Origin: Planctomycetota bacterium
Lineage (GTDB): Bacteria; Planctomycetota; Planctomycetia; Pirellulales; UBA1268
Assembly (NCBI GenBank): GCA_014238855.1
Contig: JABAAH010000012.1
Span: forward strand, 1-64,000
Length of the DNA: 64,000 nt
Direction: 5' to 3'
In this document: piece after piece, positions 56,190 through 64,000 of the stretch
Position numbering within the stretch: the stretch's first letter is position 1
Layout of the letters: every line of letters begins with the position of its first letter
The notes under the pieces: generated by a model
The model's input: only the letters and a program-made list of their open reading frames with translations
What the model was told of the DNA's origin: nothing
Databases searched by the model: none
Translations under genes and position numbers: made by a program

Positions 56190-57872
56190 TCAAAATTCTT
56201 GAAGCGCATAGCGTCGCTTAAGTCTTGATCGAAGATAAATCGCAGCAATATTAAGTACAGCAATAATAGTTACGAGAAGTAACGTGATTGTGAATACCAT
56301 TGGCTTTGCAGCTTGGCTATTAGAACTTTGGAAACCAATGTCATACACCAAATATGCGAGATGCATAAATTCTCTTTCAGGATGAATAAATGGAAATGAT
56401 GTATCGATAGGCAGGTCGAGTGCAATTTTTTTGACGCCAACAAGCATGAGAGGCGCTACTTCTCCAGCTGCACGAGCCATTGCGAGAATGACTCCAGTCA
56501 TAATTCCAGGTAATGCTCTAGGCAAGACAATCCGGTATATAGTCTGCCACTTGCTTCCACCGCATGCATAAGATCCTTCTCTCATTGAATTCGGTACAGC
56601 GGCCAGAGCTTCCTCAGTTGCTACGATGACAACTGGTAGAGTCAGCAGTGCGAGTGTGAGTGAGGCCCACAAAAGACCACCGGTACCAAATGTTGGCTGA
56701 TTATCTGCTAATAAACTGGCACTAAAAAAATTCTCATCGATCCAGCCGCCGGCTCCGTAGCAGAAAAAACCAAGTCCAAAAGCGCCATAAACAATACTAG
56801 GGACTCCAGCTAAATTATTAATTGCAATCCGAATGGTTGCAGTAAGAGAATTGTCGGCGGCATATTCGCGTAAATAAAGTGCCGCAAGAACTCCAAATGG
56901 TGCAACTAGGAACGCCATAATCATGGTCATGCTGACTGTTCCACAAATGGCAGGAAAGACACCACCAGCACTGTTTGCCTCTCGTGGATTGTCCGAGAGA
57001 AACTCCCACCAACGTGTTCCATAAACAGATGACATGCCCAATAGACTGATATTATTCGGTTGCCACGCTTGTATAATTTCTTCCACAGGGAAAATAACAG
57101 ACTGACCATCTACGGTTTTGAATTTGAATTTCCACGAGCTGTTGGCTTTTCTTAACGCAGCCATTTTTTTATCAAGGAGACTTGAAATTTCTGCAACTTT
57201 TTTGGATATCTCTTCTTCCTCATTTTTCACTTTTTCAACAATCGGGTGGTCGTTGCCTTGCTTTAACCGAGCATCGAATAGTGCAAGTCGTGCATTTCGA
57301 AGACGTTTCTGCAAATCACCTCTCCGGAGTCTGTCAATACGATTGGCTTCCCGAAATCGTTTTTGAATGGTTGGAGATATCTCTTGGTATTGTTGCCATG
57401 CAGCTTCCGGACTATCTCCTGTTGGGATACCATCTTTCAAAAGGCAGACAGGAAAACCGTGAAATAGACCGCCCTCAAACCGTTCAATGACAGTTGCGAA
57501 TTGAGGTTGCTGTATAGAACTTATGTTCTGTTGATCAAACCATGTGTAGCGTGTGCTGTCCGTTCTAAAATCCGCTGTTCGTACAAGGACACGGTCCTGA
57601 ATGGTCTGATCGTCGGAGATATTTTTTAGTTGTCTTTCACGAGATATCACTTCACCAAGACATCTCTCACCATTACGGAGGGTGACCTCATAGAGTGGAC
57701 GGGGCCAAAAATGAATAGAACCGCGTACTGTAATAAACAGTAGCAGACCGATTACCATTGTTACCGCAACGGCAAGAGATCCTGACATCAGCCACACCCA
57801 TGGCTCTCCATGAGCCATGAGGCTAGAAAATGGTGAGCGAGCGTTCTGTCTTTGATACCGACTAGAGTTCAT
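56190..57872 (-). CDS. pstA: phosphate ABC transporter permease PstA with large insert
   Basis: A permease of 560 residues, against about 300 for typical PstA. A first helix (LMSGSLAVAVTMVIGLLLF) is followed by about 240 residues predicted outside the membrane, including a coiled coil around residues 165-240 (REANRIDRLRRGDLQKRLRN, EEEEISKKVAEISSLLDKKM). The permease core starts near residue 312 (TVSMTMIMAFLVAPFGVLAA) and includes VPSIVYGAFGLGFF, SNSMREGSYACGGSKWQT-like sequence and ALPGIMTGVILAMARAAGEV. The start overlaps the pstC end by 11 bp. Confidence 0.93.
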   Translation of the reverse strand: MNSSRYQRQNARSPFSSLMAHGEPWVWLMSGSLAVAVTMVIGLLLFITVRGSIHFWPRPLYEVTLRNGERCLGEVISRERQLKNISDDQTIQDRVLVRTADFRTDSTRYTWFDQQNISSIQQPQFATVIERFEGGLFHGFPVCLLKDGIPTGDSPEAAWQQYQEISPTIQKRFREANRIDRLRRGDLQKRLRNARLALFDARLKQGNDHPIVEKVKNEEEEISKKVAEISSLLDKKMAALRKANSSWKFKFKTVDGQSVIFPVEEIIQAWQPNNISLLGMSSVYGTRWWEFLSDNPREANSAGGVFPAICGTVSMTMIMAFLVAPFGVLAALYLREYAADNSLTATIRIAINNLAGVPSIVYGAFGLGFFCYGAGGWIDENFFSASLLADNQPTFGTGGLLWASLTLALLTLPVVIVATEEALAAVPNSMREGSYACGGSKWQTIYRIVLPRALPGIMTGVILAMARAAGEVAPLMLVGVKKIALDLPIDTSFPFIHPEREFMHLAYLVYDIGFQSSNSQAAKPMVFTITLLLVTIIAVLNIAAIYLRSRLKRRYALQEF

Positions 57873-60486
57873 GCGCTCTCCTTCGGAATTTTTGTCGAAT
57901 GACTTCAGCTACAGTATTTATAAAAAATGTGAGAACAAACAAAAGAACTGCCGCCAGAAAAAGAATACGATAATGAGTTGATCCTGGAGTTGTTTCTGGT
58001 AATTCAGTGGCAATGGCAGCAGATAAGGTTTGAAAGCCACTGAAAATATTCCAGTCCATAATAGGTGTGTTTCCAGCTGCCATTAAGACAATCATTGTTT
58101 CTCCTACAGCTCTTCCGAGACCAATCATGACAGCGGAAAAGATTCCACCAGCTGCGGCTGGAATAATAACCCGAAGCGTTGTCTGCCATTGCGTTGCACC
58201 AGCACTTAGCGAACCACTTCGCAGATGATCAGGGACGCTTGATAAGGCGTCATCAGCAAGTGTAAATATGAGAGGTATAATTGCGAAACTCATACCAATA
58301 GCGACGACCATGGTATTCCGTTGGACATAGGTGCCAAAGATGCCACCACGAGTTTCCCAGCGCAAAGCATCTAGGAACATTGCCGCTGCTGTCGAAATGG
58401 CACCGGCCAGAAAAAGCCCAATAAAAAGGAGAATGAGGGCTGCTGAGACAGTCTTTATATGCCCCCATTTCATACTTCGAATACGAATCCAGGGATGGAT
58501 GAACCGGCCTATGAGAAATACGGAGACCATTGCTGATAGTGGAAATAAAGCAAGTGCCCAGCCTCCCCAGCCACTTCCACCCCGGCCGTGAAGCCATGCA
58601 AAAAAATCACCATTGAAGAGAAGAAACTCGGTCGGCGGTGCTGTTAGAAAACCTAATAGAATACCGATGGGGAGTGCGATGAAGAGTACGACAGGGAATC
58701 TCCAGAAAGATATTCGACTCCGTAATCCAGGTGACCAAAATTGCCATAAAAAGGCGCAGATCAGGAGAGTAATCGGAACTGTAAAAATGCTTGTGATGAA
58801 AATCATTACACCACGTTCGATAACTGGTGCAAGGATCAGGCCAGCGATAAATCCTAGTACAACACTTGGCAGGCTCGCCATCATCTCGATGACAGGCTTG
58901 ATGCGAGACTTCCATGCTGGAGTCATAAACTGACTAACATAAATTGCTGCAAAAACTGAAATGGGTGTGGCGAATAGCATTGAGTAGAAGGTCGCCTTTA
59001 TAGTGCCACACAGAAGGGGCACCAAACTAAATTTCGGTTCAAAAGAATTGTGCCCATTTGTTTCCCACACGTACTCACGATCTGGATAATTTTCATACCA
59101 AATTTTTCCGAAGAGTGAATGCAAGGAAGCCTCTGGATAGCTAAGGCTGATGTTCCAAGTGGTAAGCGTTTTGCCATCACAGGCAACAAGTTGTTGATCT
59201 CTTGAGCCAAGGAGAAGAAGCTGTAACTTCTGAGTTCGTGCAGTTTCTTGATTGCTGCGAAGTTCAGCAATTGTCGAGTGAGCTGTAGCTTGTAGGAGCC
59301 GAATCATTCCGTCTGATGAGGCGGCTGCAAAAAGGCGAGACCTCGGTGAGGCGGAAATAGAAGTAATTTCCGTTCCCTGGTCCTGTGCATGACGTTTATT
59401 TGGTTGAGTAGAAAAAGTTGCAGTGACCTTAGTCGTTAACCCATCATCTGTAGTGGGGTTTTTGTCCCTGGAGTTGAATAGAATTCTTATTGCGCCACTG
59501 TTGTCACCAATTACGAAAGAAGTTTCACCAAAGAGTCGAGTAACGTGGGTAAGAGAAGTTTTTTCTTGAAGTAGATCACGTTCCTCCATCAGTACGGGGT
59601 GATCGACATCTCGGATTGCAAAACGCTTGAAGGCTCCAGAAGAAGTGAAGGCGAAAAGCTGATCTCCGAGGCCCGATACTCGAATAAAATCAAGGCCTGA
59701 CGGAATAATTTCTTCCTGAAGAGTGGTTCCAACATTGATGACGGAACCGTCATCAGTTAAGAGATTGTTTTGAAAAGTGCTTTTTTCAAAACGTATATTT
59801 CCTTTATCGTCGAGTGCTGCAAAGCAGAATCCTCTATTTGTTATTGCCAGATCAATATCAGTGATTGGTCGAGTGAGAGTAGTAGATACATAGTCTTCTA
59901 ATTCTGCTACGAGCTGAATTTTTTGAACTATTTTATTCGATGATCGAAGATAAATGTCATTATTGACAGTGGTGAGTTCACTAATTTTGAGAGACCTTGC
60001 AGGCAGTGGAATTTCTGCTTCTGGAACATAGGACGTACTCAGTCCAAGTTTTCCGATGCGAATTGTGCCATTTTTAAAACCGACAGCCGATTTTAAGGTG
60101 TTTGGTAGATGGCAAATTGCAGAAGCGTGTTGAAGACCACTGATTTTTGTTGATCGTGAGAGGAGTTTATTGCCACTTTTTAATTCAACAGCAGTCATTT
60201 CATCAGCATCACAAAACCATGCGACTAACCCAGACTCATCGAGACCAGAGGCGAGGTATGAATGACCAGCCATTTCCCATGGAATAGATTGCTTCAACTG
60301 AACAGTTGTAGAGCGAAAGAGTGGAAGGGCTACCACGAATAGGAAAACACCTACGAGAAGCACTGCAGCAATTGTTGCAAGGCCACCAAGTGTAATCACG
60401 ATACGCGCAACAGTATCACTGAGTAATACTGTAGCTCGTGTAGCACTTCTTTTTTTACGACCAGTAAATGTTGCCGGTTGATTCAT
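57862..60486 (-). CDS. pstC: phosphate ABC transporter permease PstC with beta-propeller-like insert
   Basis: 874 residues, against about 320 in E. coli PstC. A first helix (IVITLGGLATIAAVLLVGVF, about 28-56) is followed by some 430 residues with a repeated beta pattern resembling a WD40-type propeller (LLSRSTKISGLQHASAICHL, ITSISASPRSRLFAAASSDG). The permease core starts near residue 490 (GTIKATFYSMLFATPISVFA), with MASLPSVVLGFIAG, VPDHLRSGSLSAGATQWQT and GRAVGETMIVLMAAGN. Long PstC forms occur in other bacteria; the propeller is presumed periplasmic, possibly receptor-docking or regulatory. Confidence 0.93.
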   Translation of the reverse strand: MNQPATFTGRKKRSATRATVLLSDTVARIVITLGGLATIAAVLLVGVFLFVVALPLFRSTTVQLKQSIPWEMAGHSYLASGLDESGLVAWFCDADEMTAVELKSGNKLLSRSTKISGLQHASAICHLPNTLKSAVGFKNGTIRIGKLGLSTSYVPEAEIPLPARSLKISELTTVNNDIYLRSSNKIVQKIQLVAELEDYVSTTLTRPITDIDLAITNRGFCFAALDDKGNIRFEKSTFQNNLLTDDGSVINVGTTLQEEIIPSGLDFIRVSGLGDQLFAFTSSGAFKRFAIRDVDHPVLMEERDLLQEKTSLTHVTRLFGETSFVIGDNSGAIRILFNSRDKNPTTDDGLTTKVTATFSTQPNKRHAQDQGTEITSISASPRSRLFAAASSDGMIRLLQATAHSTIAELRSNQETARTQKLQLLLLGSRDQQLVACDGKTLTTWNISLSYPEASLHSLFGKIWYENYPDREYVWETNGHNSFEPKFSLVPLLCGTIKATFYSMLFATPISVFAAIYVSQFMTPAWKSRIKPVIEMMASLPSVVLGFIAGLILAPVIERGVMIFITSIFTVPITLLICAFLWQFWSPGLRSRISFWRFPVVLFIALPIGILLGFLTAPPTEFLLFNGDFFAWLHGRGGSGWGGWALALFPLSAMVSVFLIGRFIHPWIRIRSMKWGHIKTVSAALILLFIGLFLAGAISTAAAMFLDALRWETRGGIFGTYVQRNTMVVAIGMSFAIIPLIFTLADDALSSVPDHLRSGSLSAGATQWQTTLRVIIPAAAGGIFSAVMIGLGRAVGETMIVLMAAGNTPIMDWNIFSGFQTLSAAIATELPETTPGSTHYRILFLAAVLLFVLTFFINTVAEVIRQKFRRRAHEL

Positions 60487-60644
60487 GGATCACGGCTATT
60501 AAATAGAGAAACACCCATTTGGCATACACGGTCTGCTCGTGATGATGAGCTAAAAATAATAAGAGGCAGCCTTTGTCAAAGAATCGGTTGTAATCGCTCT
60601 CTCACGGGCAGTCTACCGTGTTTTCATACTTCCTCAGAAAAGCA

Positions 60645-61670
60645 TTATTTCACTCCGTGTGCCGTAATAGTTTCAAGGCTTCTCTGAGATGTTTTGTAAC
60701 TTACTGGGAGATAACCAGCTTTTAAAACATCTGCTTGACCGGTAGCACTTAGAACATACTTCAAAAATTCTTTGCGAAGTGGTTCGAGTGTACTACCAGG
60801 CTTGTGATTCACACTTAGATAGAGAAAGTGAACAAGTGGATATTCACCAGAGTAGGCATTTTCTGCATCAGTAGTAATATTTTTACTATCTGGCGTAGTA
60901 CTCAGCGGGAGTGACCGAACATCAACGGTTTTGTAGCCGATTCCACTGTAGCCAATCCCATAACGATCGTTCGCAATTGATTGCACTACGGAAGAGCTTC
61001 CAGGTTGTTCTATGACGTTGGATTTAAAGTCTCCCCGGAAGAGAGCGTGCTCTTTAAAAAATCCATAGGTGCCACTTGCTGAATTACGACCATAAAGACG
61101 TATTGGTTTATCTTGCCAGACACCTGTCAGTCCCAGTTGTCCCCATGTCACGATAGCTTTTTTCATTCCACCATTACGATTTTTCGAAAAGATCGCATCT
61201 AGCTGCTGAAGTGAAAGCCCTGCAGTCGGATTGTCTTTATGAACGTAAACAGCAAGCATGTCGATTGCTGTTGGGATAACCGTAGGTGCATAGCCGAAAG
61301 AGTCTTTAAAGGAATCGATTTCATGTGCTTTCCAGGGTCGACTCATTGGGCCAAAAGTGCTTGTGCCTTCCGTGAGAGCTGGCGGTGCAGATGCAGACCC
61401 CTTACCTTCTATACCTTCACGGACAGCGGGATAGAATTTTTTGAATCCCTCAGCCCATAAGGCAACCAGATTGTTCATTGTATCGGAACCGATGTACTTA
61501 AGAGAGCCTGCGACTTCTCCGCTGACTGATTGATAAGGTTGTATAGCCGGGTCGATATTCTTCGGAAATGGCTGTGAGAAAACAACAGACCTGTGATTTC
61601 CTATTGAAAAGAAACTCCATAGAAAAAGTAGAACAGTACAAAGGTATTTTTTGGAGCCAATAAGTTCCAT
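60645..61670 (-). CDS. pstS: phosphate-binding protein PstS
   Basis: The periplasmic phosphate receptor of the Pst importer, about 341 residues from ATG 61670, with a hydrophobic signal (YLCTVLLFLWSFFSIG). The frame is open to ATG 61745, but the signal peptide favours 61670. Landmarks: GSLKYIGSDTMNNLVALWAEGF, EGKGSASAPPALTEGTSTFGPMSRP (in part), RLYGRNSASGTYGFFKE and IGYSGIGYKT, all typical of PstS. It is separated from pstC by 158 bases. Confidence 0.94.
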   Translation of the reverse strand: MELIGSKKYLCTVLLFLWSFFSIGNHRSVVFSQPFPKNIDPAIQPYQSVSGEVAGSLKYIGSDTMNNLVALWAEGFKKFYPAVREGIEGKGSASAPPALTEGTSTFGPMSRPWKAHEIDSFKDSFGYAPTVIPTAIDMLAVYVHKDNPTAGLSLQQLDAIFSKNRNGGMKKAIVTWGQLGLTGVWQDKPIRLYGRNSASGTYGFFKEHALFRGDFKSNVIEQPGSSSVVQSIANDRYGIGYSGIGYKTVDVRSLPLSTTPDSKNITTDAENAYSGEYPLVHFLYLSVNHKPGSTLEPLRKEFLKYVLSATGQADVLKAGYLPVSYKTSQRSLETITAHGVK

Positions 61671-61830
61671 GGAGTGAGAGCCTCGAAATGAACTACCTTG
61701 TGGATGGATGAAAACTTGTGAATGGATAAAAAAGATTTTCCACAAGCTCTTTAAGGTGCTTACTTGTAAATGTTTATGTATGTGGCTTATCGACAGCTAT
61801 TTTGTAATAAAAAGTGCAGTTAAAGATTAA

Positions 61831-61864
61831 TTAGGACACCAGTGCTTTTAGGACACCAGTGCTT
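61831..61864. repeat. two tandem 17-bp units across a stop codon
   Basis: TTAGGACACCAGTGCTT occurs twice without a gap (61831-61847 and 61848-61864). The minus-strand gene's TAA (61848-61850) lies at the edge of the second copy, so the first copy is a downstream duplicate of the gene's last codons. Confidence 0.95.
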
Positions 61865-62141
61865 TGATTTCTCGGTATCGTCCCCAAAAGTACCACCGCT
61901 CCCATAGTGTTGCTTTGCGAAGATTTGGATCATGAGGATGAATGGTGTGTTGCTTGCCGGTACGAGTTATCAGGCGCAGGTTGCCGTCTTCAAGTACCTG
62001 TTGCACCACCCAAAACTTGTCCACGGTATAAGAATAGGTTTCTCCGCGAGATGCTGCGTCAACTTCCCGAGCTCGAGGGCCGGGAGAAGCACTGTGCTTC
62101 TGTTTACTGTAAACAACAAGATCAAGAGGTTCCCATTTCAT
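61848..62141 (-). CDS. conserved planctomycete-type small protein, unknown function
   Basis: 97 residues from ATG 62141; ATG 62183 is also in frame but would run into the divergent transporter region. The protein has VDKFWVVQQVLEDGNLRLITRTGKQHTI, a short beta-barrel-like segment, and ends LRKATLWERWYFWGRYREI (both quoted in part). From memory, similar VDKFWVV...LWERW proteins occur in other planctomycetes, but I cannot verify this. No signal peptide and no named domain. It lies between pstS and the divergent Na+/phosphate cotransporter. Confidence 0.65.
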   Translation of the reverse strand: MKWEPLDLVVYSKQKHSASPGPRAREVDAASRGETYSYTVDKFWVVQQVLEDGNLRLITRTGKQHTIHPHDPNLRKATLWERWYFWGRYREIKALVS

Positions 62142-62260
62142 GAAATATGCCCAAACATTGTCCTTATAAAGACAACTATGCAAAGTTTTCTTTGTCTTTA
62201 AACTGTATTCTGTCAGTATACCTCTATTACGCTCACGAAATAGCCATTTGGAATGCTCCT

Positions 62261-63943
62261 GTGAATCTCACATCTTTAGCGCACCTCCTTGGCGAACTGA
62301 TTGGAGGTCTGGGTGTTTTTCTGTTAGGCATGAAATATATGTCTGAGGGCATGCAGGCTGTCGCTGGGAATAGCTTACGTCGGCTTATTGGTACAGTGAC
62401 TGGTAATCGTATTTTTGCGATTATCGTTGGGGTTATTGTCACGTGTATTGTTCAATCAAGTTCGATTACCACGGTTATGGTCGTTGGCTTTGTAAACAGT
62501 GGAGTGATGAGCCTTGCCCAATCAGTGGGTGTCATTATGGGCGCAAATATTGGCACCACAATTACTGGATGGATACTCGTTCTTAAAATTGGGAAATATG
62601 GTCTGCCGCTTCTTGGTTTCTCGGCGTTCGTATATCTATTCTCAAGAAATGAACGCTGGCGATACTACGCGATGGGTCTGTTGGGCACGGGCATGGTATT
62701 TTTTGGTTTGGAACTGATGAAAGATGCGTGCGGCATCATCAAGGAAACTCCTGATTTTGCTACATGGTTTCAAGCCTTTCAGGCCGACAGCTATTTGGGT
62801 GTCTTGAAGTGTTGCATGGTCGGTTGTGTTCTGACGACCATGGTGCAGTCTTCTTCTGCGACACTGGGGATTACAATCTCGTTGGCTTACCAGGGAGTTA
62901 TCTCATATGAAACTGCTGCGGCACTCGTCATCGGCGAGAACGTCGGCACAACGATTACGGCTCTTTTAGCATCGATAGGGGCTACAACAAATGCCCGGCG
63001 AGCTGCCTATTTCCATGTTCTTTTCAATCTTACTGGAGTGTTTTGGATAACACTTGTTTTCCATTGGTACATCCAACTTGTACAGTGGATTATTCATGTA
63101 GATGTTCTGAAAATAGTGATGGTCGATGGTATTGCCACTTTTCCAAACACAACGCCGGCTATTGCTGCGACCCACAGTATTTTCAATGTAGTGAATGTTT
63201 TGCTGTTTATTCCATTTGTGGGCATTCTTGTGCGTGCTCTTGAGCGGATAGTTCCTGTAAAAGAAGTGAAAGAGAAGCCGCGACTCACCGAGTTAGACAT
63301 TCGAATGTTAGATAATCCAGTGTTAGCAATAGAGCAGTCACTCAAAGAGATAGAGCGAATGGGAGACAGTTGCACAGAGATGCTTCATGTCTTGACTGAG
63401 TTGAGAGGAAAAAAGAAATCGAACACTCAGCTCAGGAATCAGTTAAGAGACTATGAGATATCCCTTGATGCGATTCAGGAAGAACTCACAGCATTCATGA
63501 CGAATCTCTTCACAAATGCTTTACCTCATGATGTAGCAGATGAAATACGCATTCAGTTGCGTATCGCTTATGAATATGAATCGGTCAGTGACTACATAGA
63601 AAATCTCGAAAGACTTGACAACAAGTTGCGGGACTATGACGCTTCCCCTCCATCGTATTTTTGTGAGGGTATCGAAGAATTGAGTTCTCGTGCCCTGTCA
63701 TTTTTGATAAAAATGAATGCAGCGATTCGTACCAAAGATCAAAACATCTTTGAAGAGTTTGTTTCTGTGCGAGCAGATGTCCGGTCTCAAATAAAAGGAC
63801 TTCGCCAGAAACAACTAGAAGAGCTTACAAGCACCGGTATGAGCCCTTCAGTAAATTCTGTGATGTTGTCAGTTCTTGACAGCTACTCGCACTTATTTAG
63901 TCATCTCGAAAATATAGTTGAAGCGTTATCGGGACAAGCATGA
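62261..63943 (+). CDS. Na+/phosphate cotransporter (NptA/PNaS family) with C-terminal PhoU-like region
   Basis: A sodium-coupled phosphate carrier. The membrane part has two QSSS repeats, CIVQSSSITTVMVVGFVNSG with GANIGTTITGW, and TTMVQSSSATLGITISLAYQ with GENVGTTITALLA. About 200 C-terminal residues form PhoU-like helices (LDNPVLAIEQSLKEIERMGD, LRIAYEYESVSDYIENLERL). GTG 62261 is preferred: the family begins at SLAHLLGELIGGLGVFLLGM. The frame is open to ATG 62147 with a poorly conserved leader. This is low-affinity phosphate uptake next to the high-affinity Pst set. The gene is complete within the window. Confidence 0.9.
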   Translation: MNLTSLAHLLGELIGGLGVFLLGMKYMSEGMQAVAGNSLRRLIGTVTGNRIFAIIVGVIVTCIVQSSSITTVMVVGFVNSGVMSLAQSVGVIMGANIGTTITGWILVLKIGKYGLPLLGFSAFVYLFSRNERWRYYAMGLLGTGMVFFGLELMKDACGIIKETPDFATWFQAFQADSYLGVLKCCMVGCVLTTMVQSSSATLGITISLAYQGVISYETAAALVIGENVGTTITALLASIGATTNARRAAYFHVLFNLTGVFWITLVFHWYIQLVQWIIHVDVLKIVMVDGIATFPNTTPAIAATHSIFNVVNVLLFIPFVGILVRALERIVPVKEVKEKPRLTELDIRMLDNPVLAIEQSLKEIERMGDSCTEMLHVLTELRGKKKSNTQLRNQLRDYEISLDAIQEELTAFMTNLFTNALPHDVADEIRIQLRIAYEYESVSDYIENLERLDNKLRDYDASPPSYFCEGIEELSSRALSFLIKMNAAIRTKDQNIFEEFVSVRADVRSQIKGLRQKQLEELTSTGMSPSVNSVMLSVLDSYSHLFSHLENIVEALSGQA

Positions 63944-64000
63944 CATGTGTTAATAAATCGAACTGGGTTTTTACCACAGGACCGCATTCAACTCATTTTA

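Noticed and set aside
61746..61830. Possible Pho box upstream of pstS (CTGTC-like half site on the minus strand)
   Set aside because: Only one half site resembles the CTGTCAT repeat; the second half does not match, so it is not called.
1..64000. tRNA, rRNA, CRISPR arrays, insertion sequences, prophage and integrase genes
   Set aside because: None was found by reading; a covariance-model tRNA search would be the decisive check, and any hit would change this.

Overview
The window looks like a chromosomal segment of a marine-type planctomycete, most likely Pirellulales. The taxonomic signal is the gene content. There are two operons pairing a PSCyt1/PSCyt2/PSD1 protein (DUF1549 and DUF1553 with CxxCH haem motifs) with a Tat-exported DUF1501 protein, plus a decayed DUF1588/DUF1585 gene. 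There are also two Hanks-type kinases, a Tat-exported Gfo/Idh/MocA oxidoreductase, a type II glutamine synthetase, an LL-diaminopimelate aminotransferase and a secreted leucine-rich-repeat protein. Base composition looks moderately AT-rich by eye; I did not compute it. I found no rRNA, no convincing tRNA, no CRISPR array, no insertion sequence and no integrase. The segment reads as core and lifestyle genes, not as a mobile island.

Layout. 0.1-6 kb: a choice-of-anchor-I propeller-like protein, then the first PSD1/DUF1501 operon. 6.2-7.5 kb: a class I-type DNA photolyase. 7.7-13.7 kb: a cupin-tailed protein with a planctomycete LEPK-type N-terminus, a TRAP uptake system (solute-binding protein plus fused QM permease) and a convergent MFS transporter. 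14-19 kb: the second DUF1501/PSD1 operon on the minus strand. 19-23 kb: a secreted EF-hand esterase, a tiny secreted basic protein, the DUF1588/DUF1585 pseudogene, and two secreted proteins. 23-25 kb: a transmembrane Ser/Thr kinase.

25.4-38.5 kb is the most coherent block. A translationally coupled recC-recB-recD operon runs convergently into a minus-strand pair: an SbcD/YhaO-like phosphoesterase and an SbcC/YhaN-like ATPase, behind dapL. Both ends encode DNA double-strand-end processing machines, and the 3' ends of recD and the ATPase gene overlap by 41 bp. 38.6-42.9 kb: a universal stress protein with an AGCS amino-acid symporter, then an atypical photolyase/cryptochrome with a 45-residue DUF2256 protein. 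43-54 kb: mixed housekeeping and secreted genes, including a cysteine-rich secreted protein, a fasciclin protein, GDPD, a soluble kinase, GSII, a gamma-glutamylcyclotransferase-like protein, DUF1653, SelO and DUF2798.

54.5-63.9 kb is a phosphate-uptake locus. A complete pstSCAB-phoU set (minus strand) has strongly enlarged PstC and PstA permeases. A Na+/phosphate cotransporter with a C-terminal PhoU-like region is divergent beyond a small conserved gene.

No clearly new system is proven here. The best candidates for follow-up are the RecCBD plus SbcCD-like block, the photolyase-like/DUF2256 pair, the PstC and PstA insert domains, and several small secreted proteins of unknown function. Where an alternative start had a better ribosome-binding site or signal peptide, I used that start and said so.
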